Source of the DNA: Lelliottia nimipressuralis
GTDB lineage: Bacteria > Pseudomonadota > Gammaproteobacteria > Enterobacterales > Enterobacteriaceae
Direction: 5' to 3'
Length of the DNA: 64,000 bases
Assembly: GCF_004115925.1 (NCBI RefSeq)
Contig: NZ_SDDX01000002.1
Span: 184,726-248,725 of the forward strand
Below, piece by piece: positions 9,988 to 21,308 of the stretch. The notes beneath the pieces are model-generated. The model was not told the origin of the DNA and did not search any database. It saw only the letters and a list, made by a program, of their open reading frames with translations. The translations under genes were made by a program, and so were the position numbers. Numbering within the stretch: position 1 is the first letter of the stretch; every line of letters begins with the position of its first letter.

Positions 9988-11640
9988 TTACTGCCAGCTC
10001 ACCTCGCCTTTCGGCTCGTAGGCATTCACATCCAGCGGAGAATTCTGCTGGATGTACTGCTTAAGCACTTCGGCGTCGATAAAGCCGGTGTTGACGTAGC
10101 CCGGTTTGTTGTCGATATGCGGATACCCGTCGCCGCCCGTAGCGTTAAAGCTTAATGTTGCCATGCGGTAGGTTTTAGCGGGATCGACCGGCTCACCTTT
10201 GATTTTCAGATCGTTAAGCGTGCCGTTTTTAGCCGTAAAGCTGACGTTAGCAAATTGCGGATAGGCCCCGGAGTCCGGCTTCATTTGCGCAACGGCGGTG
10301 AGATAGTCGATCACCTCTTTTCCGCTCATGTCCGCATACACCACGATGTTGCCGAACGGCTGAACCTTCAGCACGTCTTTGTAGGTAATATCGCCGCCGT
10401 CGATGGAGTCACGCACACCGCCGCCGCTCATGACGGCAAAATCAGCACCGGTGCGCGCCATTTGTGCCGCCAGCAGCAGACGGCCCATGTTGGTCTGCAC
10501 GAAGCGGACCTTGCTGCGATCGCCTTCGAGTCGGCCATTCACCGTACCGATTTTCACATCAAGCTGCGCTTTACCTTTGTTCTGGAATGGCGTCAGCAGC
10601 GACAGCATCTGGGCGTTTTCAGCAATTTCCGGGGTGTAAAGTACGCGCTCACTTTTCCCGTCGTCGTAGGTCACTTTCTTCTTCAGGTTCACCGGGATCA
10701 GCTGGTAGCGCACCATTTTCATTTCGCCATTGCGGAATTCAAAATCTGCGCGCCCCACGTATTTGCCCCACTCGTGCGCCTGAACAATCCAGATCCCGTT
10801 CTGGCGATCCGGTGCGCACGGTGTGCCCGGCACGTAATCAACCTGCTTTTTATTCTCCGATGCCATGCACACTGGGTTTTGTGAGTGACCACCCACAATC
10901 ATCGCCAGCGAGCCTGCTGGCAGGCTGCGCGCCATTTCTACGTCGCCAGGCGCGTTCGAGCCGTGCTCGCCGTTGTCGTAGTGCCCCATATGGGTGGTGG
11001 CGATAATCACGTCTGGTTTTTCGTTTTGATTCAATTCCTGAATCACCAGCTTCGCTTCGTCAGCCGGTTTGCGGAATTCAATATCCGTGAAATATTCCGG
11101 ATTACCAATTTTCGCCGTGTCATCGGTGGTTAACCCGATCACCGCGATTTTCAGATCTTCTCGTTTGAACAAGGCCCAGGGTTTAAACAGGCGCTCGCCG
11201 GTACTCTTCTGATAAATATTGGCCGAGAGGAACGGGAATTTGGACCATTTTTCCTGCTGGCGCAGAACGGTTAGCGGGTTATCAAACTCATGGTTACCGA
11301 CGGCCATCGCGTCATAGCCGATTAAATTCATGCCGCGGAAATCCGGCTCGGCGTCCTGCAAATCGGATTCCGGCACGCCGGTGTTGATATCGCCGCCAGA
11401 CAGCAACAAGACGCTGCCGCCCTCAGCCGCCACCTCTTTACGAATACCGTCCACCAGCGTTTTTTGTGCGGCCAGACCGTACTCGCCGTATTCGCTACGC
11501 CAGAAATGGCCGTGGTGATCGTTGGTATGGAGAATGGTTATTTTATAGGTTTTATCTTTTTCGTACGCCTGTGCAGGCTGGCTTGCCAGCGCCCATGCGG
11601 CTATCAGCGCCAGTGCGACGCCTCGCTTCATTAACTTCAT
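9988..11640 (-). CDS. ushA: Periplasmic UDP-sugar hydrolase / 5'-nucleotidase
   Basis: Periplasmic bimetallic enzyme that degrades nucleotides and UDP-sugars so that nucleoside and phosphate can be taken up. 550 residues. A Sec signal peptide at residues 1-25 ends AQA. The metallophosphatase motifs TNDHHGH, GNHEFDN and GGHSQNP follow, and the C-terminal nucleotide-binding domain has the NATGGDGYP block. The paired cysteines of the E. coli enzyme appear as VCMAS and GTPC. Monocistronic, divergent from fsr. Confidence 0.96.
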   Translation of the reverse strand: MKLMKRGVALALIAAWALASQPAQAYEKDKTYKITILHTNDHHGHFWRSEYGEYGLAAQKTLVDGIRKEVAAEGGSVLLLSGGDINTGVPESDLQDAEPDFRGMNLIGYDAMAVGNHEFDNPLTVLRQQEKWSKFPFLSANIYQKSTGERLFKPWALFKREDLKIAVIGLTTDDTAKIGNPEYFTDIEFRKPADEAKLVIQELNQNEKPDVIIATTHMGHYDNGEHGSNAPGDVEMARSLPAGSLAMIVGGHSQNPVCMASENKKQVDYVPGTPCAPDRQNGIWIVQAHEWGKYVGRADFEFRNGEMKMVRYQLIPVNLKKKVTYDDGKSERVLYTPEIAENAQMLSLLTPFQNKGKAQLDVKIGTVNGRLEGDRSKVRFVQTNMGRLLLAAQMARTGADFAVMSGGGVRDSIDGGDITYKDVLKVQPFGNIVVYADMSGKEVIDYLTAVAQMKPDSGAYPQFANVSFTAKNGTLNDLKIKGEPVDPAKTYRMATLSFNATGGDGYPHIDNKPGYVNTGFIDAEVLKQYIQQNSPLDVNAYEPKGEVSWQ

Positions 11641-11803
11641 ATTCTCGCTCCCTGACCAAAAGACAAACGCAAAAATTACAATGAGTAAGAAGAATAGACA
11701 AATATGTTTTCAGAATTGCGACTTTCTTCAAATCTCGCGCACAGGTATGTTAGCGGGATAATAATGACATCCTGCACTTCTCCTAAAAATAGACGTGGTA
11801 TTT

Positions 11804-13024
11804 ATGGCAATCAGTGAATCGACTCCGCCTGTTACGGGCACTCCGGCGTCCGCGCCGAAATCGCGCACCGCATTTGGTATTTTGGGTGCCATCAGTCTGT
11901 CGCATCTGCTTAACGATATGATTCAGTCGCTGATTCTGGCGATCTATCCGCTGCTGCAGTCAGAATTTTCATTAACCTTCGTGCAGATCGGGATGATTAC
12001 GCTGACCTTCCAGATGGCGTCGTCCCTGCTTCAGCCGGTAGTCGGCTACTGGACGGATAAATATCCGATGCCGTGGTCGCTGCCTATTGGCATGTGCTTT
12101 ACCCTGAGCGGGCTGGTGCTGCTGGCGCTGGCAGGAAGCTTTGAGATGGTGCTGCTGGCTGCGGCGCTGGTGGGTACCGGTTCGTCGGTCTTCCATCCGG
12201 AGTCCTCGCGCGTTGCGCGTATGGCGTCAGGTGGACGTCATGGGCTGGCGCAATCCCTGTTCCAGGTCGGCGGCAATTTTGGCAGCTCCCTCGGCCCTTT
12301 GCTGGCCGCCGTGGTCATTGCCCCCTACGGGAAAGGTAACGTTGCGTGGTTCGTCCTCGCGGCGCTGCTGGCCATCGTGGTGCTGATCCAGATCAGCCGC
12401 TGGTACGCGGCTCAGCATCGGGTAAACAAAGGGAAACCTAAAGCCGTGATTATCAATCCGCTTCCGCGCGATAAGGTTATTCTGGCGGTGAGTATCCTGC
12501 TGGTGCTGATTTTCTCGAAATACTTCTATATGGCGAGCATCAGCAGCTATTACACCTTTTATCTGATGGAGAAATTCGGATTATCGGTGCAAAACGCCCA
12601 GTTCCACCTGTTTGCTTTCCTGTTCGCGGTTGCGGCGGGAACCGTCATTGGCGGCCCTGTGGGTGATAAAATTGGACGTAAATATGTGATTTGGGGCTCT
12701 ATCCTCGGCGTAGCGCCTTTTACCCTTGTTTTACCCTATGCAAGCCTTGAATGGACGGGGATTTTAACCGTGATCATTGGCTTTATCCTCGCGTCCGCGT
12801 TTTCCGCTATCCTGGTGTATGCTCAGGAGCTGATGCCGGGCCGTATTGGCATGGTTTCCGGGCTGTTTTTCGGATTTGCGTTTGGGATGGGAGGCCTTGG
12901 TGCAGCTGTGCTGGGGCTGGTTGCAGACCATACGAGCATCTTCCTGGTCTATAAAATCTGTGCTTTCCTGCCACTTCTGGGGATACTGACCATATTCCTG
13001 CCTGATTATCGCCATAAGGCGTAG
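11804..13024 (+). CDS. fsr: Fosmidomycin resistance MFS efflux protein
   Basis: Twelve-segment MFS exporter of 406 residues. Overexpression of the E. coli gene confers fosmidomycin resistance. Strong identity with E. coli Fsr is visible throughout, including LSHLLNDMIQS near the N-terminus and the GDKIGRKYV loop between helices 8 and 9. A GTG lies 9 nt upstream in frame, but the ATG at 11804 matches homologues. A 12-bp-arm hairpin at 13031-13056 follows the stop. Confidence 0.95.
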   Translation: MAISESTPPVTGTPASAPKSRTAFGILGAISLSHLLNDMIQSLILAIYPLLQSEFSLTFVQIGMITLTFQMASSLLQPVVGYWTDKYPMPWSLPIGMCFTLSGLVLLALAGSFEMVLLAAALVGTGSSVFHPESSRVARMASGGRHGLAQSLFQVGGNFGSSLGPLLAAVVIAPYGKGNVAWFVLAALLAIVVLIQISRWYAAQHRVNKGKPKAVIINPLPRDKVILAVSILLVLIFSKYFYMASISSYYTFYLMEKFGLSVQNAQFHLFAFLFAVAAGTVIGGPVGDKIGRKYVIWGSILGVAPFTLVLPYASLEWTGILTVIIGFILASAFSAILVYAQELMPGRIGMVSGLFFGFAFGMGGLGAAVLGLVADHTSIFLVYKICAFLPLLGILTIFLPDYRHKA

Positions 13025-13030
13025 TTTCTC

Positions 13031-13056
13031 TGCGGTCAAAGTAAACTTTGGCCGCA
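13031..13056. terminator. Hairpin after fsr
   Basis: Arms TGCGGTCAAAGT (13031-13042) and ACTTTGGCCGCA (13045-13056) with a 2-nt gap and one G-U pair. There is no proper T-run, so it may protect the 3' end rather than act as an intrinsic terminator. Confidence 0.45.
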
Positions 13057-13256
13057 CCTCTCACCTACTGCCATAAGGCTTTCCTCTTCATCCCTCCGGT
13101 AATTTGTCCTAATCTGCTTTTTTTAACGCTTATTGCTGTTTTCTTCAAATTTCAACAATTATTCATAAACATAATGGCCGAAATTGTCATAAACTATTAA
13201 TCGGCTTTTTGGTTTTTACGCCAAAAATGGAACACCCCACGACGAAAGGAGACGGA

Positions 13257-14933
13257 ATGCATCACGCCACACCGCTTATCACCACCATTGTAGGTGGACT
13301 TGTGCTCGCTTTTATCCTTGGCATGATCGCCAACAAATTACGTATTTCTCCTCTCGTGGGCTATTTATTAGCGGGTGTGCTGGCGGGTCCGTTTACGCCG
13401 GGTTTTGTTGCGGATACCAAACTGGCTCCTGAACTGGCGGAATTAGGCGTGATTCTGCTGATGTTCGGCGTGGGCCTGCACTTCTCCCTGAAGGATTTGA
13501 TGGCGGTAAAGCATATCGCCATACCCGGCGCAATCGCCCAGATAGGCGTGGCGACGTTGCTGGGGATGGCGCTTTCCGCTCTGCTTGGCTGGTCGCTGAT
13601 GACCGGTATTGTATTCGGGCTGTGTCTCTCAACCGCCAGTACCGTGGTGCTGCTGCGCGCGCTTGAGGAGAGGCAACTGATAGACAGCCAGCGCGGGCAA
13701 ATCGCCATCGGCTGGCTGATTGTTGAAGATCTGGTGATGGTCCTGACGCTGGTTCTGCTGCCTGCCGTCGCCGGTATGGTTGAACAAGATAACGTCGGCT
13801 TTGCCACGCTGACGCTGGATATGAGCATTACCATCGGCAAAGTGGTCGCCTTTATCGCCATTATGATGCTGGTGGGCCGCCGTCTGGTGCCGTGGATCCT
13901 CTCCCGCAGCGCCGCTACCGGCTCTCGCGAACTGTTTACGCTGTCGGTGCTGGCCCTGGCGCTCGGTATCGCCTTCGGTGCCGTCGAGCTGTTTGACGTC
14001 TCCTTTGCGCTGGGTGCGTTCTTCGCAGGTATGGTGCTGAACGAATCCGAGCTGAGCCACCGCGCGGCGCACGATACGCTGCCGTTGCGTGATGCGTTTG
14101 CGGTGCTGTTCTTCGTCTCTGTCGGCATGCTGTTTGATCCGCTAATCCTGATCGAGCAGCCGCTGGCCGTGCTGGGCACACTGGCGATTATTATCTTCGG
14201 TAAATCCGTGGTGGCATTCGGCCTGGTCAGATTGTTCGGCCACTCACCGCGCACCGCGCTCACCATCGCCGCAAGCCTGGCGCAGATTGGTGAGTTTGCC
14301 TTTATCCTGGCAAGCCTCGGCATGGCGCTGAACTTGCTGCCACAGGCCGGGCAGAACCTGGTGCTGGCGGGAGCGATCCTCTCCATTATGCTCAACCCGG
14401 TGCTGTTTGCCCTGCTTGAGAAATACCTCGATAAAACCGAAACGCTGGAAGAGCAGACGCTGGAAGAAGCAATTGAAGAAGAGAAGCAGATCCCGGTGGA
14501 TATCTGCAACCACGCTCTGCTGGTCGGCTTTGGCCGCGTCGGGAGTCTGCTCGGTGAGAAATTGATGGCGCAGGGCATTCCGCTGGTGGTGATTGAAACG
14601 TCACGCACCCGTGTGGATGAGCTGCGCGCACGCGGCATCCGCGCGGTGCTGGGTAATGCGGCGAACGAAGAGATTATGAATCTGGCGCATCTCGACTGTG
14701 CGCGCTGGCTGCTGCTGACCATTCCGAACGGCTACGAGGCGGGTGAAATCGTGACCAAGGCACGGGAGAAGTGCCCGACTATCGAGATCATTGCTCGCGC
14801 GCATTATGACGATGAAGTGGAATACATTACCGAACGCGGGGCGAATCAGGTGGTGATGGGCGAACGTGAGATTGCCAATACCATGATTACATTGATTGAG
14901 AAGCCACCAATTGAAGAGGCGGTAACGGGTTAA
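13257..14933 (+). CDS. ybaL: CPA2-family cation:proton antiporter YbaL (Kef type)
   Basis: 558-residue inner-membrane protein. The N-terminal part (about 1-390) is a 12-segment CPA2 antiporter domain with the KefB/C-like blocks GVILLMFGVGL and LGAFFAGMVLNES. An acidic linker (ETLEEQTLEEAIEEE) follows. The C-terminal part from about residue 415 is an RCK/TrkA-N domain with the nucleotide-binding GFGRVGSLLG block. The start at 13257 follows AAAGGAG (13241-13247) and matches E. coli; 16 upstream in-frame codons are rejected. The transported ion is not proven for YbaL. Confidence 0.94.
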   Translation: MHHATPLITTIVGGLVLAFILGMIANKLRISPLVGYLLAGVLAGPFTPGFVADTKLAPELAELGVILLMFGVGLHFSLKDLMAVKHIAIPGAIAQIGVATLLGMALSALLGWSLMTGIVFGLCLSTASTVVLLRALEERQLIDSQRGQIAIGWLIVEDLVMVLTLVLLPAVAGMVEQDNVGFATLTLDMSITIGKVVAFIAIMMLVGRRLVPWILSRSAATGSRELFTLSVLALALGIAFGAVELFDVSFALGAFFAGMVLNESELSHRAAHDTLPLRDAFAVLFFVSVGMLFDPLILIEQPLAVLGTLAIIIFGKSVVAFGLVRLFGHSPRTALTIAASLAQIGEFAFILASLGMALNLLPQAGQNLVLAGAILSIMLNPVLFALLEKYLDKTETLEEQTLEEAIEEEKQIPVDICNHALLVGFGRVGSLLGEKLMAQGIPLVVIETSRTRVDELRARGIRAVLGNAANEEIMNLAHLDCARWLLLTIPNGYEAGEIVTKAREKCPTIEIIARAHYDDEVEYITERGANQVVMGEREIANTMITLIEKPPIEEAVTG

Positions 14934-14947
14934 ACGTCTTCGTTCTG

Positions 14948-15000
14948 CCCCCTCTCTACGCGAGAGGGGGAACAATCTTCCCTCACCGCCAGGGCGAGGG
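14948..15000. repeat. ybaL/gsk terminator hairpin and CCCTC repeat
   Basis: A hairpin CCCCCTCTC (14948-14956) / GAGAGGGGG (14962-14970) is followed by a second inverted element CCCTC (14980-14984) / GAGGG (14996-15000). Both fill the gap between convergent genes. The second element resembles CCCTCACC-type repeats at 18272, 25146 and 52557. Confidence 0.6.
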
Positions 15001-15006
15001 AAACCA

Positions 15007-16311
15007 TCAACGATCCCAGTACGACTCTTCCAGACTGTCTTCCCGTTCCGGCAAGCCACGCGTTAAGCGCGGGGAGTGCTGATTCAGCACCTGATAGCTC
15101 ACGCGGTTCGCGTACTTACACACCTGCGCCAGCGACGAATAGGTCAGCCAGTTCAACTGGTGTTTGCTCGAATTAGGGACGTTGGTGCGATGATAGGCGT
15201 TCGCAGTGATGTCGTGCAGCAGGGCGGCCAGCGCGCCATCGCCTGCGCCATTGGTGTTCATGATCTTCTCGGGTCCGCCCATGTACGGGGCAATGTGCGA
15301 GAAAATACGCAGCGGATTCACGCAATCTTTGTGGCGCATCGCGCGGCTGAACTCGTACTGGTTGAACTCGGCAATCGCCCCCGGTAGCAGCGGGTGCTGG
15401 GTTTTGCGTTTGTTCTCTTCTTCGGTAAACCCGGCCATAAACAGCCCGATCGGGCCTGCGGTGCAGAGCACCAGGTCTACCCAGTCCAGCGCCTTATCGG
15501 CGGCCAGCAGCGGGTCGCTTTCACCCGTCAGGGCTTCAGCCTCTTCTTCGTTCATCGCCAGAATCGAGACGTGCTCTTTCAGGAACGCCTGCCACCACTC
15601 CGGGTTATCGGCGATCACAAACTTGGTACCCAGCGTCAGCACCACCGGCACGTTGTATTTCTTCGCATACTCCACCGCCTTCATGGTCGCTTCCGGCATC
15701 GGTTCGCCGGGCTTGCAGCGTACCAGATAGGAGGTAAGCACCAGCGCGGAGGCACCGGCAATCACCTCTTCCGGAATACTTTCCGCGCGCAGTTTGTTCA
15801 TGTGCCCAGGGCTGATGGCAAAGGTTCGCTCGCCGGCGTCGCTGATCAGCGTAAAACAGCGGCCAATGGCCCCATCGACGCCCTGCAGGTAGTTCAGATC
15901 GGTGCGGCTGGAGGTGTTGCAGAGGTAGCGGTAGGCGTAGCCACCGATTTCGATATTACGGCACATGACGCCCAGTAAGACGGAGCGGTCATCGGCCAGC
16001 ACCGAGTAGTTGTGCATGGTATTGCCGATGGTGCCACCGGCAAACTGGTGAGTGATCAGGTTTTCGCGCACCAGCTCCTGATACAGGGCTTCGGCAACAT
16101 CATCTTCGATCACCAGCGAATGCCCGGAACTCAGCCCATAACGTGCGACAAACGCATCATCCACTTTTGCTTCGATATCCACCAGCGTCTGATCGATACC
16201 GACCACCCAGGCTGCGTTAGTTTCTTTGACCGGCTGAATTTGTTGCAGCAGCGGATCGCGGGCGTTGACGGGGAAATAGTGTTTGGACTTGCGTTTACCG
16301 GGAAATTTCAT
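15007..16311 (-). CDS. gsk: Inosine-guanosine kinase
   Basis: Cytosolic salvage kinase of the PfkB/ribokinase superfamily that phosphorylates inosine and guanosine to IMP and GMP. 434 residues, the same length as E. coli Gsk. The PfkB signature block NTNGAGDGALAALLHD carries the catalytic aspartate. The substrate-side GGTIGNTMHNYSVL block is intact. It is convergent with ybaL and lies 62 bp downstream of hemH on the same strand. The aes gene found between them in E. coli is absent here. Confidence 0.96.
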   Translation of the reverse strand: MKFPGKRKSKHYFPVNARDPLLQQIQPVKETNAAWVVGIDQTLVDIEAKVDDAFVARYGLSSGHSLVIEDDVAEALYQELVRENLITHQFAGGTIGNTMHNYSVLADDRSVLLGVMCRNIEIGGYAYRYLCNTSSRTDLNYLQGVDGAIGRCFTLISDAGERTFAISPGHMNKLRAESIPEEVIAGASALVLTSYLVRCKPGEPMPEATMKAVEYAKKYNVPVVLTLGTKFVIADNPEWWQAFLKEHVSILAMNEEEAEALTGESDPLLAADKALDWVDLVLCTAGPIGLFMAGFTEEENKRKTQHPLLPGAIAEFNQYEFSRAMRHKDCVNPLRIFSHIAPYMGGPEKIMNTNGAGDGALAALLHDITANAYHRTNVPNSSKHQLNWLTYSSLAQVCKYANRVSYQVLNQHSPRLTRGLPEREDSLEESYWDR

Positions 16312-16373
16312 GATCAGGGCTGCGAGTGACTATTGGGCCGGAAATGGTAGCACAAACCCGGCCCAATACGCGA

Positions 16374-17336
16374 TTAGCGGCTGCCGGTCACCAGCGCCGC
16401 CATCATCTCAATATGTTCCGGGGAGTCATTAAGTGCCGGAATATATTCATACTTCGTGCCGCCTGCTTCGAGGAAGAACTCCCGGTTTTGTACCGCGATC
16501 TCCTCCAGGGTTTCGAGGCAGTCCGCCGAGAAGCCCGGCGACATCACCTGAACATGTTTCACGCCCTTCTCGCCCAGCATTTTGAGCGTTTCATCGGTGT
16601 ATGGCGTCAGCCACGGCTCACGGCCAAAGCGCGACTGGAAGGTCATCATCACCTTTTCCGGCGGCAGTCCGAGAGCAGAAACCAGCTCGCGGGTGGTGTC
16701 GCGACAGCGCTGTGGATAGTCATCGCCTTCATCGGCGTACCGCTGCGGAATACCGTGGTAGGAGAGCAGCAGCAGATCCGGCTCGCCGTGTTTTTCAAAC
16801 GAGGCGCGCGCACTGCTGACCAGCGCCGCGATATACAGCTCGTTTTCGGCGTAATCGCGGATAAAGGTAATACCTGGAATGCGGCGACGGGTGGCAAGAA
16901 TGCGCGCCAGTTCGTCCCAGACGGCGGCCACCGTCGAGCAGGAGTATTGCGGATAGAGGGCCAGCACCACGATATGATCCACGTCCTGCGAAAGCAGTTC
17001 GTCGACCGCGCTTTCCAGCGACGGTTTGCCATAGCTCATTCCGAGGGCGACGGGCATATCCGGTAAACGGGCGGCCAGCGCTTTTTCCTGACGACGGCTG
17101 TAGACCATCAGCGGCGAGCCCTCTTCCATCCACACCGACTGGTAGAGTTTAGCCACACGGGGGGAACGAATCGGCAGAATGACACCGCGCAACAGCGGCC
17201 ACCACAGCAATTTTGGCGTATCCACCACGCGGGAGTCGCTTAAAAACTGTCGCAGATAACGTTTAACTGCCGCAGGGGTAGGTGCTTCTGGAGTGCCCAG
17301 ATTGGCAAGCAGGATGCCGGTTTTCGCCTGACTCAT
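16374..17336 (-). CDS. hemH: Ferrochelatase
   Basis: Inserts Fe2+ into protoporphyrin IX, the last step of heme synthesis, at the inner face of the membrane. 320 residues. The catalytic histidine is H194 in the block [12 protein letters not shown]. The [15 protein letters not shown] block near the C-terminus holds the conserved acidic residue and the ferrochelatase signature. ATG at 17336 by homology. Confidence 0.96.
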   Translation of the reverse strand: MSQAKTGILLANLGTPEAPTPAAVKRYLRQFLSDSRVVDTPKLLWWPLLRGVILPIRSPRVAKLYQSVWMEEGSPLMVYSRRQEKALAARLPDMPVALGMSYGKPSLESAVDELLSQDVDHIVVLALYPQYSCSTVAAVWDELARILATRRRIPGITFIRDYAENELYIAALVSSARASFEKHGEPDLLLLSYHGIPQRYADEGDDYPQRCRDTTRELVSALGLPPEKVMMTFQSRFGREPWLTPYTDETLKMLGEKGVKHVQVMSPGFSADCLETLEEIAVQNREFFLEAGGTKYEYIPALNDSPEHIEMMAALVTGSR

Positions 17337-17427
17337 TCACGCCTCTTAACCATTTGAATAGCTAATGATTGTAACTGAAAAGCGGGGAAACGGAACCCAT
17401 TGCAGCAATAGGTGGAGCGGGGATTGT

Positions 17428-17482
17428 CGGAGGGTGGCGTAAACGCCTATCCGGCCTACAGAATTCTAAGCAGGCCGGATAA
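17428..17482. repeat. REP/BIME-like repeat between hemH and adk
   Basis: Two head-to-head REP-like units: the first with GGTGGCGTAAACGCC and ATCCGGCCT, the second with AGGCCGGAT ending near 17480. The outer arms ATCCGGCCT (17449-17457) and AGGCCGGAT (17472-17480) are inverted repeats around an AT-rich centre containing GAATTC. Confidence 0.75.
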
Positions 17483-17490
17483 ATCGCACA

Positions 17491-18168
<678 letters not shown>

Positions 18169-18271
18169 TCAAAAAGCGCTAAACAATACCATCAGAACGG
18201 GTATCGCTCAAGGAAGGCGGGACGGCTGAAACGGTTAACGGGGGAGATTATTTTGGTTAGTGCGGTTTGGT

Positions 18272-18322
18272 GCCCTCACCCTGGCCCTTTCCCTCGGGGA
18301 GAGGGAGAAGACCAGGGGAGGC
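18272..18322. repeat. CCCTCACCCTGG-type intergenic palindrome
   Basis: Between adk and htpG: GCCCTCACCCTGGCCCT, then CCCTC...GAGGG, then CCAGGGG, forming nested inverted arms. Shares the core GCCCTCACCCTG(G/A)CCCT with the element that runs into rsmS at 25146. Looks like a dispersed enterobacterial palindrome family distinct from REP. Confidence 0.55.
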
Positions 18323-18329
18323 CGGGTGA

Positions 18330-20204
18330 TTACGCCATCAACAGCGCATTCACACGTTTGATGAACAGGTTTGGATCTTCCAGCGTGCCGCGCTCGGCCA
18401 GCAGGGATTGATCCAGCAGCAGCTCAACCCACTCTTTAAACTGCGTTTCGTCCTGGGTATCCGCCGCGCGTTTAACCAGCGGGTGATCCGGGTTCAGTTC
18501 AAAGATGTATTTCACTTCCGGGATCGCCTGGCCCGCAGCGGCGAACAGTTTCGCCATCTGAGTGCCCATTTCATCCGCATCGGTGGTCACAATCGCCGGA
18601 GTATCGGTCAGACGGTGGGTGAAACGTACCTCTTTCACGCGATCGCCCAGCAGGGTTTTCACACGCTCAACGAATGGCTCCAGCGCCTTTTCCGCCTCTT
18701 TCGCCGTTTCGTCCACTTCATCCGCCAGCTTGTCGATAGATTCGTCAGCTTTCGCCACGGACTGGAAGGACTTACCGTCGAACTCGGTCAGGTAGTTCAT
18801 CATCCACTCATCGATGCGGTCGGAAAGCAGCAGGACTTCGATGCCTTTCTTACGCAGCAGTTCCAGATGCGGGCTGCTCTTCGCGGCGGCATAGCTGTCT
18901 GCGGTGATGTAGTAGATCTTCTCCTGCCCTTCTTTCATGCGGGACACATACTCTTCGAGAGAGACCGTCTGCTCGGAAGAGTCAGTGTGCGTAGAGGCGA
19001 AACGCAGCAGTTTGGCGATGGCTTCCACGTTCGACGAATCTTCCGCCGGGCCTTCTTTCAGCACCAGGCCGAAATGTTTCCAGAAGGTCTGGTATTTTTC
19101 AGCGTCGTCTTTCGCCAGTTTCTCAAGCATCTGCAGGGAGCGTTTGGTCAGAGCGTTACGCAGGTTACGCGTGACGGTGCTGTCCTGCAGGATTTCACGA
19201 GAGACGTTCAGCGGCAGATCGTTGGAATCTATCAGACCACGCACAAAGCGCAGGTAGTTCGGCATGAACTGCTCAGCGTCGTCCATGATGAACACGCGCT
19301 GCACGTACAGCTTCAGGCCGTGCTTGTGATCGCGGTTCCACATATCCCACGGCGCCTGGGCCGGGATGTACAGCAGGCTGGTGTACTCCTGCTTCCCTTC
19401 CACGCGGTTGTGGCTCCAGGTCAGCGGATCGGTAAAGTCGTGGGCGATGTGCTTGTAAAATTCGTTATATTCGTCGTCTTTAATCTCAGACTTGTTACGC
19501 GTCCACAGCGCCTGGGCTTTGTTAATTTTTTCCCATGAAACTACGGTTTCGCCGTCGACTTCTTCGGTTTTTTCGATCTCTACCGGCAGCGCGATGTGGT
19601 CGGAGTATTTGCCGATAATAGAGCGCACGCGCCAGTCATTCAGGAAATCGTCTTCGCCTTCGCGCAGATGCAGGGTGATCTCGGTCCCGCGATCGGCTTT
19701 GGTGATGTCATCAACGGTGTATTCACCTTCACCGTGAGATTCCCAGAACACGCCGTTTTCTGCGCTATCGCCCGCTGCACGGGTGCGCACGGTCACTTTG
19801 TCGGCCACGATAAAGGCGGAGTAGAAGCCCACGCCGAACTGGCCGATCAGCTGGCTGTCTTTCGCCTGATCGGAGCCCATGGACTCAAGGAAGGATTTGG
19901 TGCCCGATTTCGCGATGGTCCCGAGATGATCGATCACCTCGTCGCGGTTCATACCAATACCGTTGTCGGCAATGGTCAGGGTGCGGTTTTCTTTGTCAAA
20001 AGAGACGCGCACGCGCAGCTCGCCGTCACCTTCATACAGATCCGGGTTGGACAGCGCGCGAAAACGCAGTTTGTCCGCCGCATCTGAGGCGTTCGAGATA
20101 AGCTCACGCAGGAAGATTTCTTTATTGGAATACAGGGAATGGATCATCAGGTGCAGAAGCTGTTTTACTTCTGACTGGAAACCACGGGTTTCTTGTCCTT
20201 TCAT
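18330..20204 (-). CDS. htpG: Hsp90-family chaperone HtpG
   Basis: Cytosolic ATP-dependent Hsp90 chaperone, 624 residues as in E. coli. The N-terminal GHKL ATPase domain shows [20 protein letters not shown] and GQFGVGFYS. The middle domain carries [25 protein letters not shown] helices, and a dimerisation domain closes the protein. A sigma32 promoter is visible upstream (20257-20285). Confidence 0.98.
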   Translation of the reverse strand: MKGQETRGFQSEVKQLLHLMIHSLYSNKEIFLRELISNASDAADKLRFRALSNPDLYEGDGELRVRVSFDKENRTLTIADNGIGMNRDEVIDHLGTIAKSGTKSFLESMGSDQAKDSQLIGQFGVGFYSAFIVADKVTVRTRAAGDSAENGVFWESHGEGEYTVDDITKADRGTEITLHLREGEDDFLNDWRVRSIIGKYSDHIALPVEIEKTEEVDGETVVSWEKINKAQALWTRNKSEIKDDEYNEFYKHIAHDFTDPLTWSHNRVEGKQEYTSLLYIPAQAPWDMWNRDHKHGLKLYVQRVFIMDDAEQFMPNYLRFVRGLIDSNDLPLNVSREILQDSTVTRNLRNALTKRSLQMLEKLAKDDAEKYQTFWKHFGLVLKEGPAEDSSNVEAIAKLLRFASTHTDSSEQTVSLEEYVSRMKEGQEKIYYITADSYAAAKSSPHLELLRKKGIEVLLLSDRIDEWMMNYLTEFDGKSFQSVAKADESIDKLADEVDETAKEAEKALEPFVERVKTLLGDRVKEVRFTHRLTDTPAIVTTDADEMGTQMAKLFAAAGQAIPEVKYIFELNPDHPLVKRAADTQDETQFKEWVELLLDQSLLAERGTLEDPNLFIKRVNALLMA

Positions 20205-20256
20205 CTAGATCGACCTCAACAATGCCATTTAATGGGGTTTGAACACGTTGAGAGTG

Positions 20257-20285
20257 AGATGGGGATAGCGGGGAAGAATTTCAAG
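20257..20285 (-). promoter_or_regulatory. sigma32 heat-shock promoter of htpG
   Basis: On the minus strand, CTTGAA (20285-20280), 15-bp spacer, CCCCATCT (20264-20257). This matches the sigma32 consensus CTTGAA-N13-17-CCCCATNT. It lies 53 bp upstream of the htpG ATG. Confidence 0.9.
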
Positions 20286-20314
20286 CGGAGGCCAGGGTTC
20301 CAGCCTCCGTTTGG

Positions 20315-20919
20315 TCAGAAAATAAGCTTGTGACGACCAGCCAGAGAGTGAGACAGCGTGGTGCCGTCCACCATTTCCAGCTCACCGCCAACCGGCACGC
20401 CGTGGGCGATTCGACTGGCCTGCACGCCGTACTGCGCGCACAGTTCACCGATGTAGTTCGCGGTCGCTTCGCCTTCCACCGTCGGGTTGGTGGCGAGGAT
20501 CACTTCGGTCAACGTCTCGGCTTCCAGACGCTGCTCAAGGCGATCGAGACCGATATCGTCAGGGCCAATGCCATCCAGCGGAGAGAGATGGCCCATCAGC
20601 ACGAAATAGCGGCCCGAAAACTGCCCGGTTTGCTCTATGGCGTAGATGTCCGCCGGACTCTCCACCACGCAAATCAGGCCGTTTTCCTGACGACGCGGGT
20701 TCGAACAGATATTGCACACATCCTGCTCGGTAAAGGTACGGCAGTCCGCACAGTGACCGATTTCCGACATGGCGCGGGTGAGTGCCTGCGCCAGGCGCAT
20801 CCCGCCGCTGCGGTCGCGCTGTAAAAGCGTAAACGCCATGCGTTGCGCTGATTTCGGGCCAACGCCCGGCAGGCAGCGCAACGCTTCCATTAACTGCGTG
20901 AGCAGCGGACTGGTTTGCA

Positions 20920-20920
<1 letters not shown>
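20315..20920 (-). CDS. recR: Recombination mediator protein RecR
   Basis: Works with RecO and RecF to load RecA on SSB-coated gaps. 201 residues: N-terminal HhH region, a four-cysteine zinc finger (C57, C60, C69, C72), the Toprim domain ([13 protein letters not shown]) and the C-terminal Walker-B-like strand. Its ATG shares one base with the ybaB stop (TGATG), so translation is probably coupled. Order dnaX-ybaB-recR is conserved in enterobacteria. Confidence 0.97.
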
Positions 20921-21276
<356 letters not shown>

Positions 21277-21308
21277 TTAAGGACAACGACCGGGAGTCTG
21301 ACTCACGG

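Noticed and set aside
13361..14722. Long antisense frame of 453 codons opposite ybaL
   Set aside because: Low-complexity Ser/Arg/Pro composition typical of a shadow frame in GC-rich coding DNA; ybaL itself is certain.
17337..17490. Small gene between hemH and adk
   Set aside because: The stretch is explained by a REP/BIME pair; no start with a ribosome binding site leads to a plausible protein.
18408..19538. 376-codon frame antisense to htpG
   Set aside because: Shadow of a highly conserved gene; no start region or domain.
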